64,000 nucleotides of DNA from CAVWCW01 sp963753615 (GTDB taxonomy: Bacteria > Pseudomonadota > Gammaproteobacteria > Chromatiales > Chromatiaceae): contig CAVWCW010000013.1 of assembly GCA_963753615.1 (NCBI GenBank), positions 11,442 to 75,441 on the forward strand, in the 5' to 3' direction. Positions within the stretch are counted from its first letter, which is position 1. Every line of letters begins with the position of its first letter. Shown in pieces: positions 53,758 through 62,397 of the stretch. The notes beneath the pieces were generated by a model that was given only the letters and a program-made list of their open reading frames with translations, ran no database searches and had not been told where the DNA came from. A program made the translations under genes and the position numbers.

Positions 53758-54823
53758 CTAGCGCGGAATGAAGAATTGGTGACCCTTGAAACTCAGGATA
53801 ACGCCTTCCGGCACGATCTCCTCCATCCGAAGCCCTTCCGGAGTGGTATCGCCCTCCCGTAGTTTGCGGGAGTTCAATATTACGAATCTACGCGCCGGCT
53901 GCTCCACATAGACATGCACCAGCACCCGCGCTTCGGGCAGCCCCCGAAACACCGCGGGAGGCAGTTGACTGGGACCCGGGGGCAATTTCCGAGGCGGCCG
54001 AACCGGTGCTCGACCCACACCCGAGTCCATGGCCGCCACCGGAGCCGGCGAGGCCTCGATCCGGCGCTCCACGGCCGCGGCCAGCTCGGACACCCGCCGT
54101 TCCGGCGCCTCCCTCGCCGCCGGCGCACCCACCACCGGCCCGGGTGACGCCGCGGGCTCGAAGTCCGCAGGCGCCGGCTGCGAAGCCGCTGTCTCGGAGC
54201 GCTTCGGGGCGGGCTTCGGCATCCGCGGCACACCGGGACTGGGCGTCGGAGCTGCTCCCGGTGGCGCCGGCAGCCGCGTCGCTTCCACCGCCTCGACAAC
54301 GCTGCCCGACCGGGCTTGCGCCAAGCCCGGCGCGGCGCCCCGCTCGGATCCGGAATCCGTTCGCGGCGATGCGACGCGCTCCGGGGCCACCTCTTGGGAC
54401 GCGGGCTCAGCCCCGAGCGGGAGCCGGTTCGGGATCGGACGGGACCGGGGCCTGCGAACCTGCGCCCCCTGAGCTTGCCTCCGGCACCTGGTCGCTGCTC
54501 GCGGCCACCGCAGGCGGCGGCGCCGAGGCCGGCGGCAACTCGGACGCCGGCGGCGGATGACCGACATCCGCGGGCGCACTCAACGCCTCGCCGGGGACCG
54601 AGTCGGAAGCCCCGGAAGGCCCCGAAAACCGCCCTTGTACGAGCCCATACAGGGAAATCATTATGGCTGCGGCCGCCAATGCCAGGGATACATAACCCCA
54701 GGCGTGGCGGCCCAGGGCCGCCCCCCCACGCGTCACCATCGACGTGTCCGCCGGCAGAGCCGGCGCCAGGCCTTGTTCGCGCTCCTGCTGGGACTTCTTC
54801 AGCGCTTCGAGAATATACGACAA
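53758..54823 (-). CDS. gspB: Type II secretion assembly protein GspB (ExeB-like), frameshifted
   Basis: About 354 residues after removing one base near 54413-54418. The N-terminus SYILEALKKSQQEREQGLAP is the standard GspB start, followed by a membrane helix (WGYVSLALAAAAIMISLYGL) and a long Pro/Ala-rich periplasmic linker. The C-terminal GspB domain is HVYVEQPARRFVILNSRKLR through LSFKGHQFFIPR. GspB with GspA helps the secretin pass through peptidoglycan. In the DNA as given the first half ends after PEPAPARG and the second half is in the next frame. The start is probably TTG at 54823. Confidence 0.82.
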
Positions 54824-54828
54824 GCCGC

Positions 54829-56678
54829 CTACCCCCCCTCCGAAGCTGCGGAACACCCGAACGCTTGGACAGCGAATTCAGCCGGATCATCGTCTCGGGT
54901 CCCGCCACACCGTCCACCTGCAACCCCTGCTGCTCCTGGAAACTCATGGTAAGGGCGCCGAGACCAGTACCCTGGGCATTGCCCACCAGGGGCCCCAGCT
55001 GCTCGGCCAGCCATTCCCGGGAGCGGCTCGAGGCCCGATCGCTCACCAGTCTCTCGCCGCCCGGGGGCATCCGCCACAGCAGGGTAAATTCTCCGGACCA
55101 ATGTCGGTCGAGTTGCGCCCGCGGCACAAATTCCTCCCGATCGCCGAGATCGACGAGCACGGCATCGCCGCGGAACCCGATCACCGTGACAAACAATGCC
55201 CGGGACGAACCGATCTCCATGCGCAGCAACGCCGGCCGGTCAAACCCCAGCAGCCGCTCCCAGCCGCCTTGGCTCACCAGGCAGGCGGCAAGATCCGCTT
55301 CTGCGGCCTCACAGGGGTCGCGCCGATCCCGCTCCGAAAACGCGATACCCCAATGCGCCAGCAGGCGCTGCATCGCAAGTTTGCGGCCGGCCACAGGTAC
55401 CCCCAGGGTTTCAGCCGCGAACGCCCGCCATTCCGGGTCGGCGCTCTCGGGCCGCTCCGAATCCGCTGCCGGTGGGGCTGCGACCGGCGGTCTCGCCGTC
55501 TCCGGCTCGACGGTGGCGACTTTGGGCTCCTGGAACTGCGCCGGCCGAGCCAACCCCACGACCGCCGCAGCCGATGCAGCCGTCTCTGACGCGGGCGCCG
55601 GCCCGGGTTCGGTCTGGGGCAGCGGCGCAGACTCAGCCGCATGGGCGACGAGATCAACCCCGCTCGGCGCTTGCGCAGACGCATCGATGGGCGAGATCGA
55701 ACCCGCCTCAGCCGGGGCCGAGGCCGGCCGGGAAAAGGCCGTAACCGGAGTCCAAGACCCGGCCGAACCCAGCCAATAACCGGCGAATCCGAGGCTCAGC
55801 CCGGCGAAAGCTGCCAGCGCCCAGTTGCGTGCGCGAACCCACCCGGCCGGGCGTGCCGGGGTGCGGTCGGAGTTCCCGCCTAGTTCGCGGGCGGCACGGG
55901 CGACGATGGGCGAAGTCACCTTTTCGCGGCCGGTGGCATAGGCGCCAAGCAGGGCCCGTTCGCAGAGGATGTTGATCAGCCGCGGCACCCCGCCAGTTTT
56001 GCGATGGACCAAGCGCAGGGCCGCGCCGGTGAACAACTCCCGCTGGGCTCCCGCCACCCGCAGACGATGCTGCACGTAATCCCGGGTCTCCCGCCGTTTC
56101 AGCGGCCCCAGGTGGTAACGGGCGGTGATCCGCTGCGCCAACTGACGCAGGCCGCGCTGCCCGAGCATCTCCCGCAGTTCCGGTTGACCGACCAGAAAGA
56201 TCTGCAGCAATTTGTGCTTGTCGGTCTCCAGGTTGGTCAACAGACGTACCTGCTCCAGCACCTCGGGGCTGAGATTTTGTGCCTCGTCGATCATCAGCAG
56301 GGGCAGCCGCCCGGCGGCATGGGCGCGCAGCAGGTACCCGTTGAGGGCACTGACCAACTGGCGGGTGGAGCTGGCCTCGAGAGCCACCGGAATACGGAAT
56401 TCGGAACAAACGGCCTGCAACAGTTCCCGGCTGTTGAGGGCCGGATTGAAGATCAAAGCCAGGTCCACCCGCTCCGGGCGCTGTTCGAGAAACGCCCGGC
56501 ATACGGTGGTCTTGCCGGTGCCGACTTCCCCGGTCAGCAATACGAAGCCCCCGCCCTCTCCCGCACCGAACTGCAGGTGGACCAAGGCTTCCCGGTGCTG
56601 GTCGCTGAGGAACAGATACTGGGGATCCGGGGTAATGGAGAACCCGGATTCTGTCAATCCAAAATACTTGGGATACAT
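54829..56678 (-). CDS. gspA: Type II secretion ATPase GspA (ExeA-like), end uncertain
   Basis: Start MYPKYFGLTESGFSITPDPQ is the classic ExeA/GspA start. Walker A LLTGEVGTGKTTVCRAFLE, Walker B LLMIDEAQNLSPEVLEQ, sensor region TGGVPRLINILCERALLGAY, membrane helix (WALAAFAGLSLGFAGYWLG), then a periplasmic peptidoglycan-binding domain (QVDGVAGPETMIRLNSLS). The expected TAG at 54829 is out of frame because of a run of seven G bases (54832-54838). As sequenced, the frame runs on through gspB to 53880. One base more would give a separate protein of about 616 residues; one base fewer would join it to GspB. Confidence 0.8.
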
Positions 56679-56755
56679 GGAGCCCCGAGAAACGCCACTG
56701 ACGCAGCAACAGCGCGGCGGTTGCCGCGCCTCACTGCCGAGGAAATGCTATTGAA

Positions 56756-56992
56756 CCTAGAAACCGCAGTTGACCGCTCCATACTAACGAGTAAGGACAT
56801 GAAATCAAAAAAATCTACACGGGTATCTGTTCACCGACTGGGTGAACTAACGCTACAGGGCGGATGGCACGTCTGCGGCGGCGCATGGCGGCGTTGCAAC
56901 GCCTTGGAATAGATTGACTATTCCGCGTCGTTGCGCCTGGCCCTGCACCACCGCAAACGCACCCTCCACCCTGCCCAACTGCGGTTTCTAGG
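56756..56992. mobile_element. MITE-like element, family 1, copy 2
   Basis: 237 bases with perfect 17-bp inverted ends: CCTAGAAACCGCAGTTG (56756-56772) and CAACTGCGGTTTCTAGG (56976-56992). Interior blocks match the copy at 20255-20590, including a palindrome GGAATAG-N5-CTATTCC. It lies between gspA and a hypothetical gene and encodes no protein. Confidence 0.88.
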
Positions 56993-57008
56993 TTAAATCA
57001 GGGTTTTC

Positions 57009-58025
57009 TTAAATCTGCAAAAAGCGGCTCATATTAGCCAGCAGGTCCTGCTGCGGCAACATCTCGCCCAACGGGAAGCTGGTCAGCACCACCACCCGGC
57101 AGTTGCCGCCGCCCAGGTCCACTTCCGCCAGTTCGATGGGTTCGGCGCCGTTGTCCTCGCTCAGCTTGACCCCCAGGCGATCGAGGCTGAGGCGATCCGA
57201 ATGCAAGCGCACGAACTGGTCGGGGGCTTCCAAAACCTCCAGCAGCTGGCGCAGGCTATGCTCCGGATTCAGGCAAGGGGCCTGGCCGCGAGTCGATTCG
57301 ATGCCGGCCAGGCGCGCCCGGGTCTGCTCGAGTTCCTCGGCATTCTCGGCACCCGCCTCCAAGGCGCTCTCCAGCGAACGCAGCCGAGCCGACAAACTGC
57401 GCCGCTCGGCGTCCATGTGCTGCACCGAGACGTGACAGCTCGACAGGCGCGCCAGGGCATTGGTAATCAGCCCCTGAAACAGGCAGGTCTTGAGCCCCCG
57501 CCTCACCTCCGTCTCGTTGGCCGCAGGCGAGATGATCTGATGGTCGTCGAAACTCACCGTCACCTGCTTGACGTCGCGCCGCACCTGGTCGCCTTGAAGC
57601 TCCACGCCGAGCACGTTGCGCTCGGTTTTTTTCATGCACAACAGGGCGCAGCACCGTTCCAGGTCCCCGCTGTGACCGTTGCTCAGGAAATTCCGCAGTT
57701 CGGCGCTGCGACTGAACACGCTGCGCAGGTCGTTGACATCGACAAAGAAGGCGTTCACCCGGGCATCGGTGGAGAAGCTGCGACTGTCCACCTCCAGCAC
57801 GCCCGGGATGTGCTCCACGAGGGAATTGACATAGCTCAGCGACGACGCCACGGCCGGGCGCAGGCGCGCCTGGTAACCGCTCAATAGGCGGATGCCCGCG
57901 TCGACTCCCTGGACCGCTGCTTCGGTGGCAGCCTCAATCTCGCCCTCGGAGAAACTGGGATTCGAGACATCGCTCTTGTGCTGCTTGAAAATGCCGGGCA
58001 AGAAGTCCTCGAACAGACTGCTCAT
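57009..58025 (-). CDS. Hypothetical protein with coiled coil
   Basis: 338 residues from the ATG at 58025 (MSSLFEDFLPGIF, GGAG upstream); a further start at 58046 is possible. The middle is mixed alpha/beta, and a coiled coil spans SARLRSLESALEAGAENAEE. The C-terminal part (VDLGGGNCRVVVLTSFPLGE) is hydrophobic-beta-like but no signal or membrane segment is present. It does not resemble a family I know. Cysteines (DLERCCALLCMKKTE) could bind metal. It lies upstream of a CheY-like regulator gene. Confidence 0.7.
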   Translation of the reverse strand: MSSLFEDFLPGIFKQHKSDVSNPSFSEGEIEAATEAAVQGVDAGIRLLSGYQARLRPAVASSLSYVNSLVEHIPGVLEVDSRSFSTDARVNAFFVDVNDLRSVFSRSAELRNFLSNGHSGDLERCCALLCMKKTERNVLGVELQGDQVRRDVKQVTVSFDDHQIISPAANETEVRRGLKTCLFQGLITNALARLSSCHVSVQHMDAERRSLSARLRSLESALEAGAENAEELEQTRARLAGIESTRGQAPCLNPEHSLRQLLEVLEAPDQFVRLHSDRLSLDRLGVKLSEDNGAEPIELAEVDLGGGNCRVVVLTSFPLGEMLPQQDLLANMSRFLQI

Positions 58026-58046
58026 GCCGATATACTCCGCCGCCAC

Positions 58047-58412
58047 GCACTCTCTCCCCGGTGGGATGGGGTACTACTGGTTCGGAAAATGGACGCCACT
58101 CCGCCATGTCATTATGCTTTTGGCGGCCCGCTTTAACAGCGGGAATTCCGGCGGTTACATTATACTACAAATCGTGCGGTTGAGCCCAACTAACTTCGCC
58201 GTTTGATGACCTGCGTAAACCCGCCCCGGCCAGCAGGGCTGCCTGCCGACAGCAAGCGTTGGCGACGGCTTGAAGCCGATGCGCAGCGGCGCCGTGTTCG
58301 GTTGACGCGCTGCGCTGCCTCCACCCCGCGGGTACGAGCATCCGCTCGCTTATTCGCACCGGGGGCGCAACCCGCGATCGCCGCCGCGCAGCGTCGGCGC
58401 CACAACGATAGA
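58047..58412. other. Intergenic region without recognisable gene
   Basis: About 365 bases, with no recognised gene, RNA or terminator; short ORFs only. Confidence 0.35.
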
Positions 58413-58862
58413 TCACAGAATATCGTTCTGGAACAGTATCTTCTCGATGCGCCGAAAGACCTCGAATCGGGAAAAGGGCTTCGCCATAAAGTCGTTGGCG
58501 CCGATTCGAATCACCCAGAATTTCTCGATCGCCTCCTTGTTGCCGCTCATGATCACGATCGGGATATTGTTGGTCTCCGGCGTCTTGCGAAGCTTACGCG
58601 TAGCCTGGTAGCCGGTCATCACCGGCATCACCACATCCATTATGACCATCGCCGGTTTGTGCTGCATCGCAACATCCACGGCAGCCTGACCGTTTTCCGC
58701 CTCCAGGGTTTCGTATCCGCCCTGTCGCAGCATCTTCCTAAGCGCCGCTCGGACCGTGCGCGAATCATCGACGATCAGGACGGTGCTGCCCAGTTTGGGA
58801 ATCGACCGCTTGTTCCTTCTGCGGTTGCGATGGGCCCTGAGAGGTAGTCTGAAAAACGCCAT
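58413..58862 (-). CDS. Single-domain response regulator (CheY/PilG-like)
   Basis: 149 residues. A basic N-terminal tail (RLPLRAHRNRRRNKRS) precedes one receiver domain: acidic VLIVDDSRTVRAALRKML, phospho-acceptor Asp in VIMDVVMPVMTGYQATRKLR, Thr/Ser in IVIMSGNKEAIEK and Lys in NDFMAKPFSR. There is no output domain, so it acts through protein contacts, as CheY or PilG do in motility. No kinase gene is nearby. The ATG at 58862 is preceded by GGAG some 14 bases upstream. Confidence 0.9.
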   Translation of the reverse strand: MAFFRLPLRAHRNRRRNKRSIPKLGSTVLIVDDSRTVRAALRKMLRQGGYETLEAENGQAAVDVAMQHKPAMVIMDVVMPVMTGYQATRKLRKTPETNNIPIVIMSGNKEAIEKFWVIRIGANDFMAKPFSRFEVFRRIEKILFQNDIL

Positions 58863-59005
58863 CGGTACGACACTCCATGCAATATCCGGTCAGATTGGAT
58901 CAGCGGCTGAGAAGGCCTCTATCCGGGAAACGCAACCGGTTTCCGGATCCTCTTACACAAGGGCATCAGCGCCGACGTTTCGACGCGCCCTTAAGCCATT
59001 TCGAC

Positions 59006-59184
59006 CTCGCCCGGTTATTTCACCGGGTATCGCGTCCCTGGCGCAGGAACCCGCCAGGGGTGCGATAGCCAGGCGGCGTTATGCAGCGTGTTTCGCTGCA
59101 GACGCCCCCGCAGTCCTATTCAAGGTCTCGAATTTCCGGTCACTTATACCCAGCCGCCTGGCGGCCTGGTGAACTATCCGGGCT
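59006..59184 (-). mobile_element. MITE-like element, family 2, copy 2
   Basis: 179 bases, reversed relative to the copy at 49283-49544 and shorter. Left end GCCCGGTTATTTCACCG, right end TGGTGAACTATCCGGGCT, shared interior GAATTTCCGGTCACTTATAC. No coding capacity. Confidence 0.7.
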
Positions 59185-59488
59185 AGTAGCCAGCCCCGCA
59201 CCATAGCGACGGAGTATGCCAGATTTGATCGCGGGCGAGCCAGAAGCGATTTCTCATCAACCACAAACCGCTGCCGAACCCGAGCACCGGATGGGTGCCC
59301 GATGGCGACTCGCAAATTGCGAATATTCGGCACCTACCTTTGACAGTCGCAGGCTGGGACGGCGCAGAAAGCGGAATAGGTGGGATTGGCTGGGGTCGCC
59401 GGCACCGCTGGTGAACTCACCCCGGCCAACCCGGGCCTCGTCCTTGCGCCCATCATCGACCGAATAGGTCAGCTGCGATCGTGGCGGC
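59185..59488. other. Intergenic region without recognisable gene
   Basis: About 300 bases between the MITE and the WecA-family gene. No RNA, terminator or gene recognised. Confidence 0.35.
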
Positions 59489-60589
59489 CTAACCGTTATC
59501 GGTCCGCGGCGGGTGATGGTGGGGGCCGTGCAGATGCAAGGAACGGGTGAGGAAGCGCTTGACCTTCCAGGCGCGCATGATCGTCCAGAAATACAACGCG
59601 AAAACAGCCAGGAACCCATAGAAAAGCGTCGCCTCGGACACGCCGAGATACCAGGCCGACAACCCGGTCGAGGCAAAGACCAGCGCCACCGAAGCAATGA
59701 TCGCCAGGGTCGCTTTCGGGGAAAACCCCGCAAGCAGCAGAACATGGTGGAAATGCTCCCGGTCGGCGGCGAACGGGGAACGGCCCTTCAGGATTCGACG
59801 CAGCATCATCGCCACCGTGTCGACCAGGGGTACCGCCAGTATCCACAGCGCGACCGCCGGCGGTATCAGGCGGTCGTCCCCTTGGCTGAACGCGATCAGG
59901 AACCAAGCCAGGACGAAACCGAGAAACATGCTGCCGGCATCGCCCATGAAAACCAGAGCACGGCCCCGCCTCAGGTTGAAGAACAGAAAAGCGACCACCA
60001 CTGCGATCAGCAGTCCCAGCACCGGAAGCCAGGCAACCTCTCCGCCCCAAAAGGCGACAAACGCCAGACTCCCCAGCGCGACCAGGGTCATCGACCCCGC
60101 CAGTCCGTCGATGCCGTCCGACATATTGATCGCATTGATCACGCCGACCGTGGCGAACACGGTCAGGGGAACCGCGAACAGCCCGAGATCGGCCATTGTG
60201 CCGCTGGGACCGATTGCGCCGAGGTCGCGCAACACCACCCCACCCCAAAGCGCCATAATCAGGGCCGCCCCGATCTGCACCAGGAAGCGCAGGCTCGAAG
60301 ACAACTCACGGAGATCGTCGAGCACACCGACCAGCACCAAGAGCGACGCGCCCAGTAACAGGCTCGGCAATTGGGTCAGCGGAAGGTCCAAGAAAAGGGA
60401 CACTAGGGAAAACCCGAGGAACATCGCGAGGCCGCCGACCAGGGGCACCGCCTCGTCGTGGACCTTGCGTCCGCCCGGTTTATCCAGCAAGCCGATAGGA
60501 AAAGCCAGCTGCCGAAGCCCCCATAGCGCCAGCATCGTGGCGCCAAGCGCCAACAGATACGGCAAACCGGAAACCGGGTTTATCTCCAT
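59489..60589 (-). CDS. WecA/MraY-family undecaprenyl-phosphate sugar-1-phosphate transferase
   Basis: 366 residues with about ten membrane helices. Signatures of the family: GVLDDLRELSSSLRFL (DDxxE magnesium site), NAINMSDGIDGLAGSM, ALVFMGDAGSMFLGF and REHFHHVLLLAGFS. The enzyme moves a sugar-1-phosphate, such as GlcNAc-1-phosphate, from a UDP-sugar to undecaprenyl phosphate at the inner face of the membrane and starts O-antigen, capsule or other polysaccharide. WecA and related enzymes cannot be told apart here. The C-terminus is His-rich (HLHGPHHHPP). Confidence 0.88.
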   Translation of the reverse strand: MEINPVSGLPYLLALGATMLALWGLRQLAFPIGLLDKPGGRKVHDEAVPLVGGLAMFLGFSLVSLFLDLPLTQLPSLLLGASLLVLVGVLDDLRELSSSLRFLVQIGAALIMALWGGVVLRDLGAIGPSGTMADLGLFAVPLTVFATVGVINAINMSDGIDGLAGSMTLVALGSLAFVAFWGGEVAWLPVLGLLIAVVVAFLFFNLRRGRALVFMGDAGSMFLGFVLAWFLIAFSQGDDRLIPPAVALWILAVPLVDTVAMMLRRILKGRSPFAADREHFHHVLLLAGFSPKATLAIIASVALVFASTGLSAWYLGVSEATLFYGFLAVFALYFWTIMRAWKVKRFLTRSLHLHGPHHHPPRTDNG

Positions 60590-60748
60590 AACGAGCCTTT
60601 AGATCCATGAAAGCGAACAGCAGCAAGGTTTGGCTTTTTGGGTACTATAAAGGCGTTAGGTTACAGATCCAAAGCCGGCGCATCTATAGCCCGTCTGTAT
60701 TAGTCGCCCAGGCCGGCTGCAGCCCCGATTCGGAAAGCGATCTGTGTG

Positions 60749-61380
60749 TAGGAGCGCCGCCCCCGGCGCGAAATGGCGTCGGGAACACCACCGGCCGACA
60801 GATCGGCGCGAGGGCGCGCCTCCTACCGAGTATCGGCGATTAACCTCGTTGGGAGGCGACCTGGTTGTAGGAGCGCCGCCTCGGCGCGAAATGGCGTCGG
60901 GAGCACCACCGAGCGTCGAATCGGCGCGAGGGCCCGCCTCCTACCGGGATTACCCCCGTCGGGAGGCGATCTGGGTGTAGGAGCGCCGCCCCCGGCGCGA
61001 AATGGCGTCGGGAGCACCACCGAGCGTCGAATCGGCGCGAGGGCCCGCCTCCTACCGGGATTACCCCCGTCGGGAGGCGATCTGGGTGTAGGAGCGCCGC
61101 CCCCGGCGCGAAATGGCGTCGGGAGCGCCACCGAGCGTCGAATCGGCGCGAGGGCCCGCCTCCTACCGGGATTACCCCCGTCGGGAGGCGATCTGGGTGT
61201 AGGAGCGCCGCCCCCGGCGCGAAATGGCGTCGGGAGCACCACCGAGCGTCGAATCGGCGCGAGGGCCCGCCTCCTACCGGGATTACCCCCGTCGGGAGGC
61301 GATCTGGGTGTAGGAGCGCCGCCCCCGGCGCGAAATGGCGTCGGGAGCACCACCGAGCGTCGAATCGGCGCGCGCTGGCG
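60749..61380 (+). repeat. BIME/REP array (five 110-119-bp units plus partial)
   Basis: Units begin TAGGAGCGCCGCC at 60749, 60868, 60978, 61089, 61200 and 61311. Each has a REP in one direction (core GCGCCG-CCCC-CGGCGC) and its counterpart in the other (TCGGCGCGAGGGCCCGCCTC). Units are nearly identical, so they probably arose by recent duplication. The sixth runs directly into the RAYT gene's leader. Confidence 0.93.
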
Positions 61381-61393
61381 AATTGGAGGGAAG

Positions 61394-61852
61394 ATGAAAT
61401 CGGAAATGGAAATTCAGAAACCCCACGCACGAAATCTGCGCAAAGGCCGCTTTTCTGAGGCGGGTAGGGCCTACCATGTCACCACCGCCACCGTGAACCG
61501 GGAGCCCGTGTTCTGGTCGCTGCCAGCGGCGCGCCAGTTAATAAACACACTGCGCCAAGAACAGCGTCTAGGGCGTGCATTGACCTACGCCTTCGTGGTT
61601 ATGCCGGATCACCTACATTGGTTGTTTCAACTCGGAGCCGGGCGGACCTTGTCTGAAGTGATTGAAGACATCAAGTCGGTATCCAGTCGGCGGATCACCG
61701 GTCTGCGATGGCAGCCGGGATTCTACGACCACGGGCTGCGTCGCGAAGAAGATATCAAAGAGCTGGCTCGATACATCGTCGCGAATCCCCTGAGGGCCGG
61801 TCTCGTCGACCACATCGGCGATTATCCCCATTGGGACGCGATCTGGCTGTAA
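61394..61852 (+). CDS. rayT: REP-associated tyrosine transposase (RAYT)
   Basis: 152 residues from the ATG at 61394, which has GGAGGG upstream. HUH motif in YAFVVMPDHLHWLFQLG; GRAYHVTTATVNREPVFW and LARYIVANPLRAGLVD are the RAYT family blocks, and the catalytic tyrosine is probably in that last block (ARYIV). RAYTs cut and join REP hairpins and help them spread. It lies between two REP arrays of the same family, which is the expected context. Its stop (TAA) lies within the first REP downstream. The frame upstream is also open through the REP units, but is not expected to be translated. Confidence 0.92.
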   Translation: MKSEMEIQKPHARNLRKGRFSEAGRAYHVTTATVNREPVFWSLPAARQLINTLRQEQRLGRALTYAFVVMPDHLHWLFQLGAGRTLSEVIEDIKSVSSRRITGLRWQPGFYDHGLRREEDIKELARYIVANPLRAGLVDHIGDYPHWDAIWL

Positions 61853-62310
61853 GAGCGCCGCCCCCGGCGCGAAAAGGCGTCGGGAGCACCACCGGCCGCC
61901 AGATCGGCGCGAGGGCGCGCCTCCTACCGGGTATCGGCGATTACCCCTTTGGGACGCGATCTCGCTGTAGGAGCGCCGCCCTCGGCGCGAACCGGCGGCG
62001 GGAGCGGCTCCCGGCCGACAAATCGGCGCGGGGGCGCGCCTCCTACCGGGTATCGGCGATTACCCCCATTGGGACGCGATCTCGCTGTAGGAGCGCCGCC
62101 CTCGGCGCGAACCGGCGGCGGGAGCGGCTCCCGGCCGACAAATCGGCGCGAGGGCGCGCCTCCTACAAGGCGGGCCGGGTTCGAGGGCCAAGCCCGCTGT
62201 AACCCCCATTTTGAAAGTGATCGGTGTGTAGGAGCGCCGCCCTCGGCGCGATTCGGTCTCGTCGGCGCTGCTAGCGTCCGATCGGCGCGAAGACCCGCCT
62301 CGACGACCGG
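61853..62310 (+). repeat. BIME/REP array downstream of the RAYT
   Basis: Three further REP pairs beginning near 61849, 61967 and 62087 and one degenerate unit near 62229. They carry the same REP cores (GTAGGAGCGCCGCCCTCGGC) as the upstream array. Confidence 0.88.
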
Positions 62311-62397
62311 ACAAACACATCGAAATCGTGGCAGTATTGCATCCCGCGCCGATCGCTTCGATCGGAGCAAAACCGGTGGAATGCCCTCGCCCGCAGC

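Noticed and set aside
60773..61852. Long ORF of 359 codons across the REP array and RAYT
   Set aside because: The 111-base period keeps the frame open by chance; the ribosome site and family start place the RAYT at 61394. The other strand is also open across the array.
60749..62310. Tandem repeats that could be taken for a CRISPR array
   Set aside because: The period is about 111 bases with paired inverted REP units and no unique spacers of constant length; it fits BIMEs around a RAYT.
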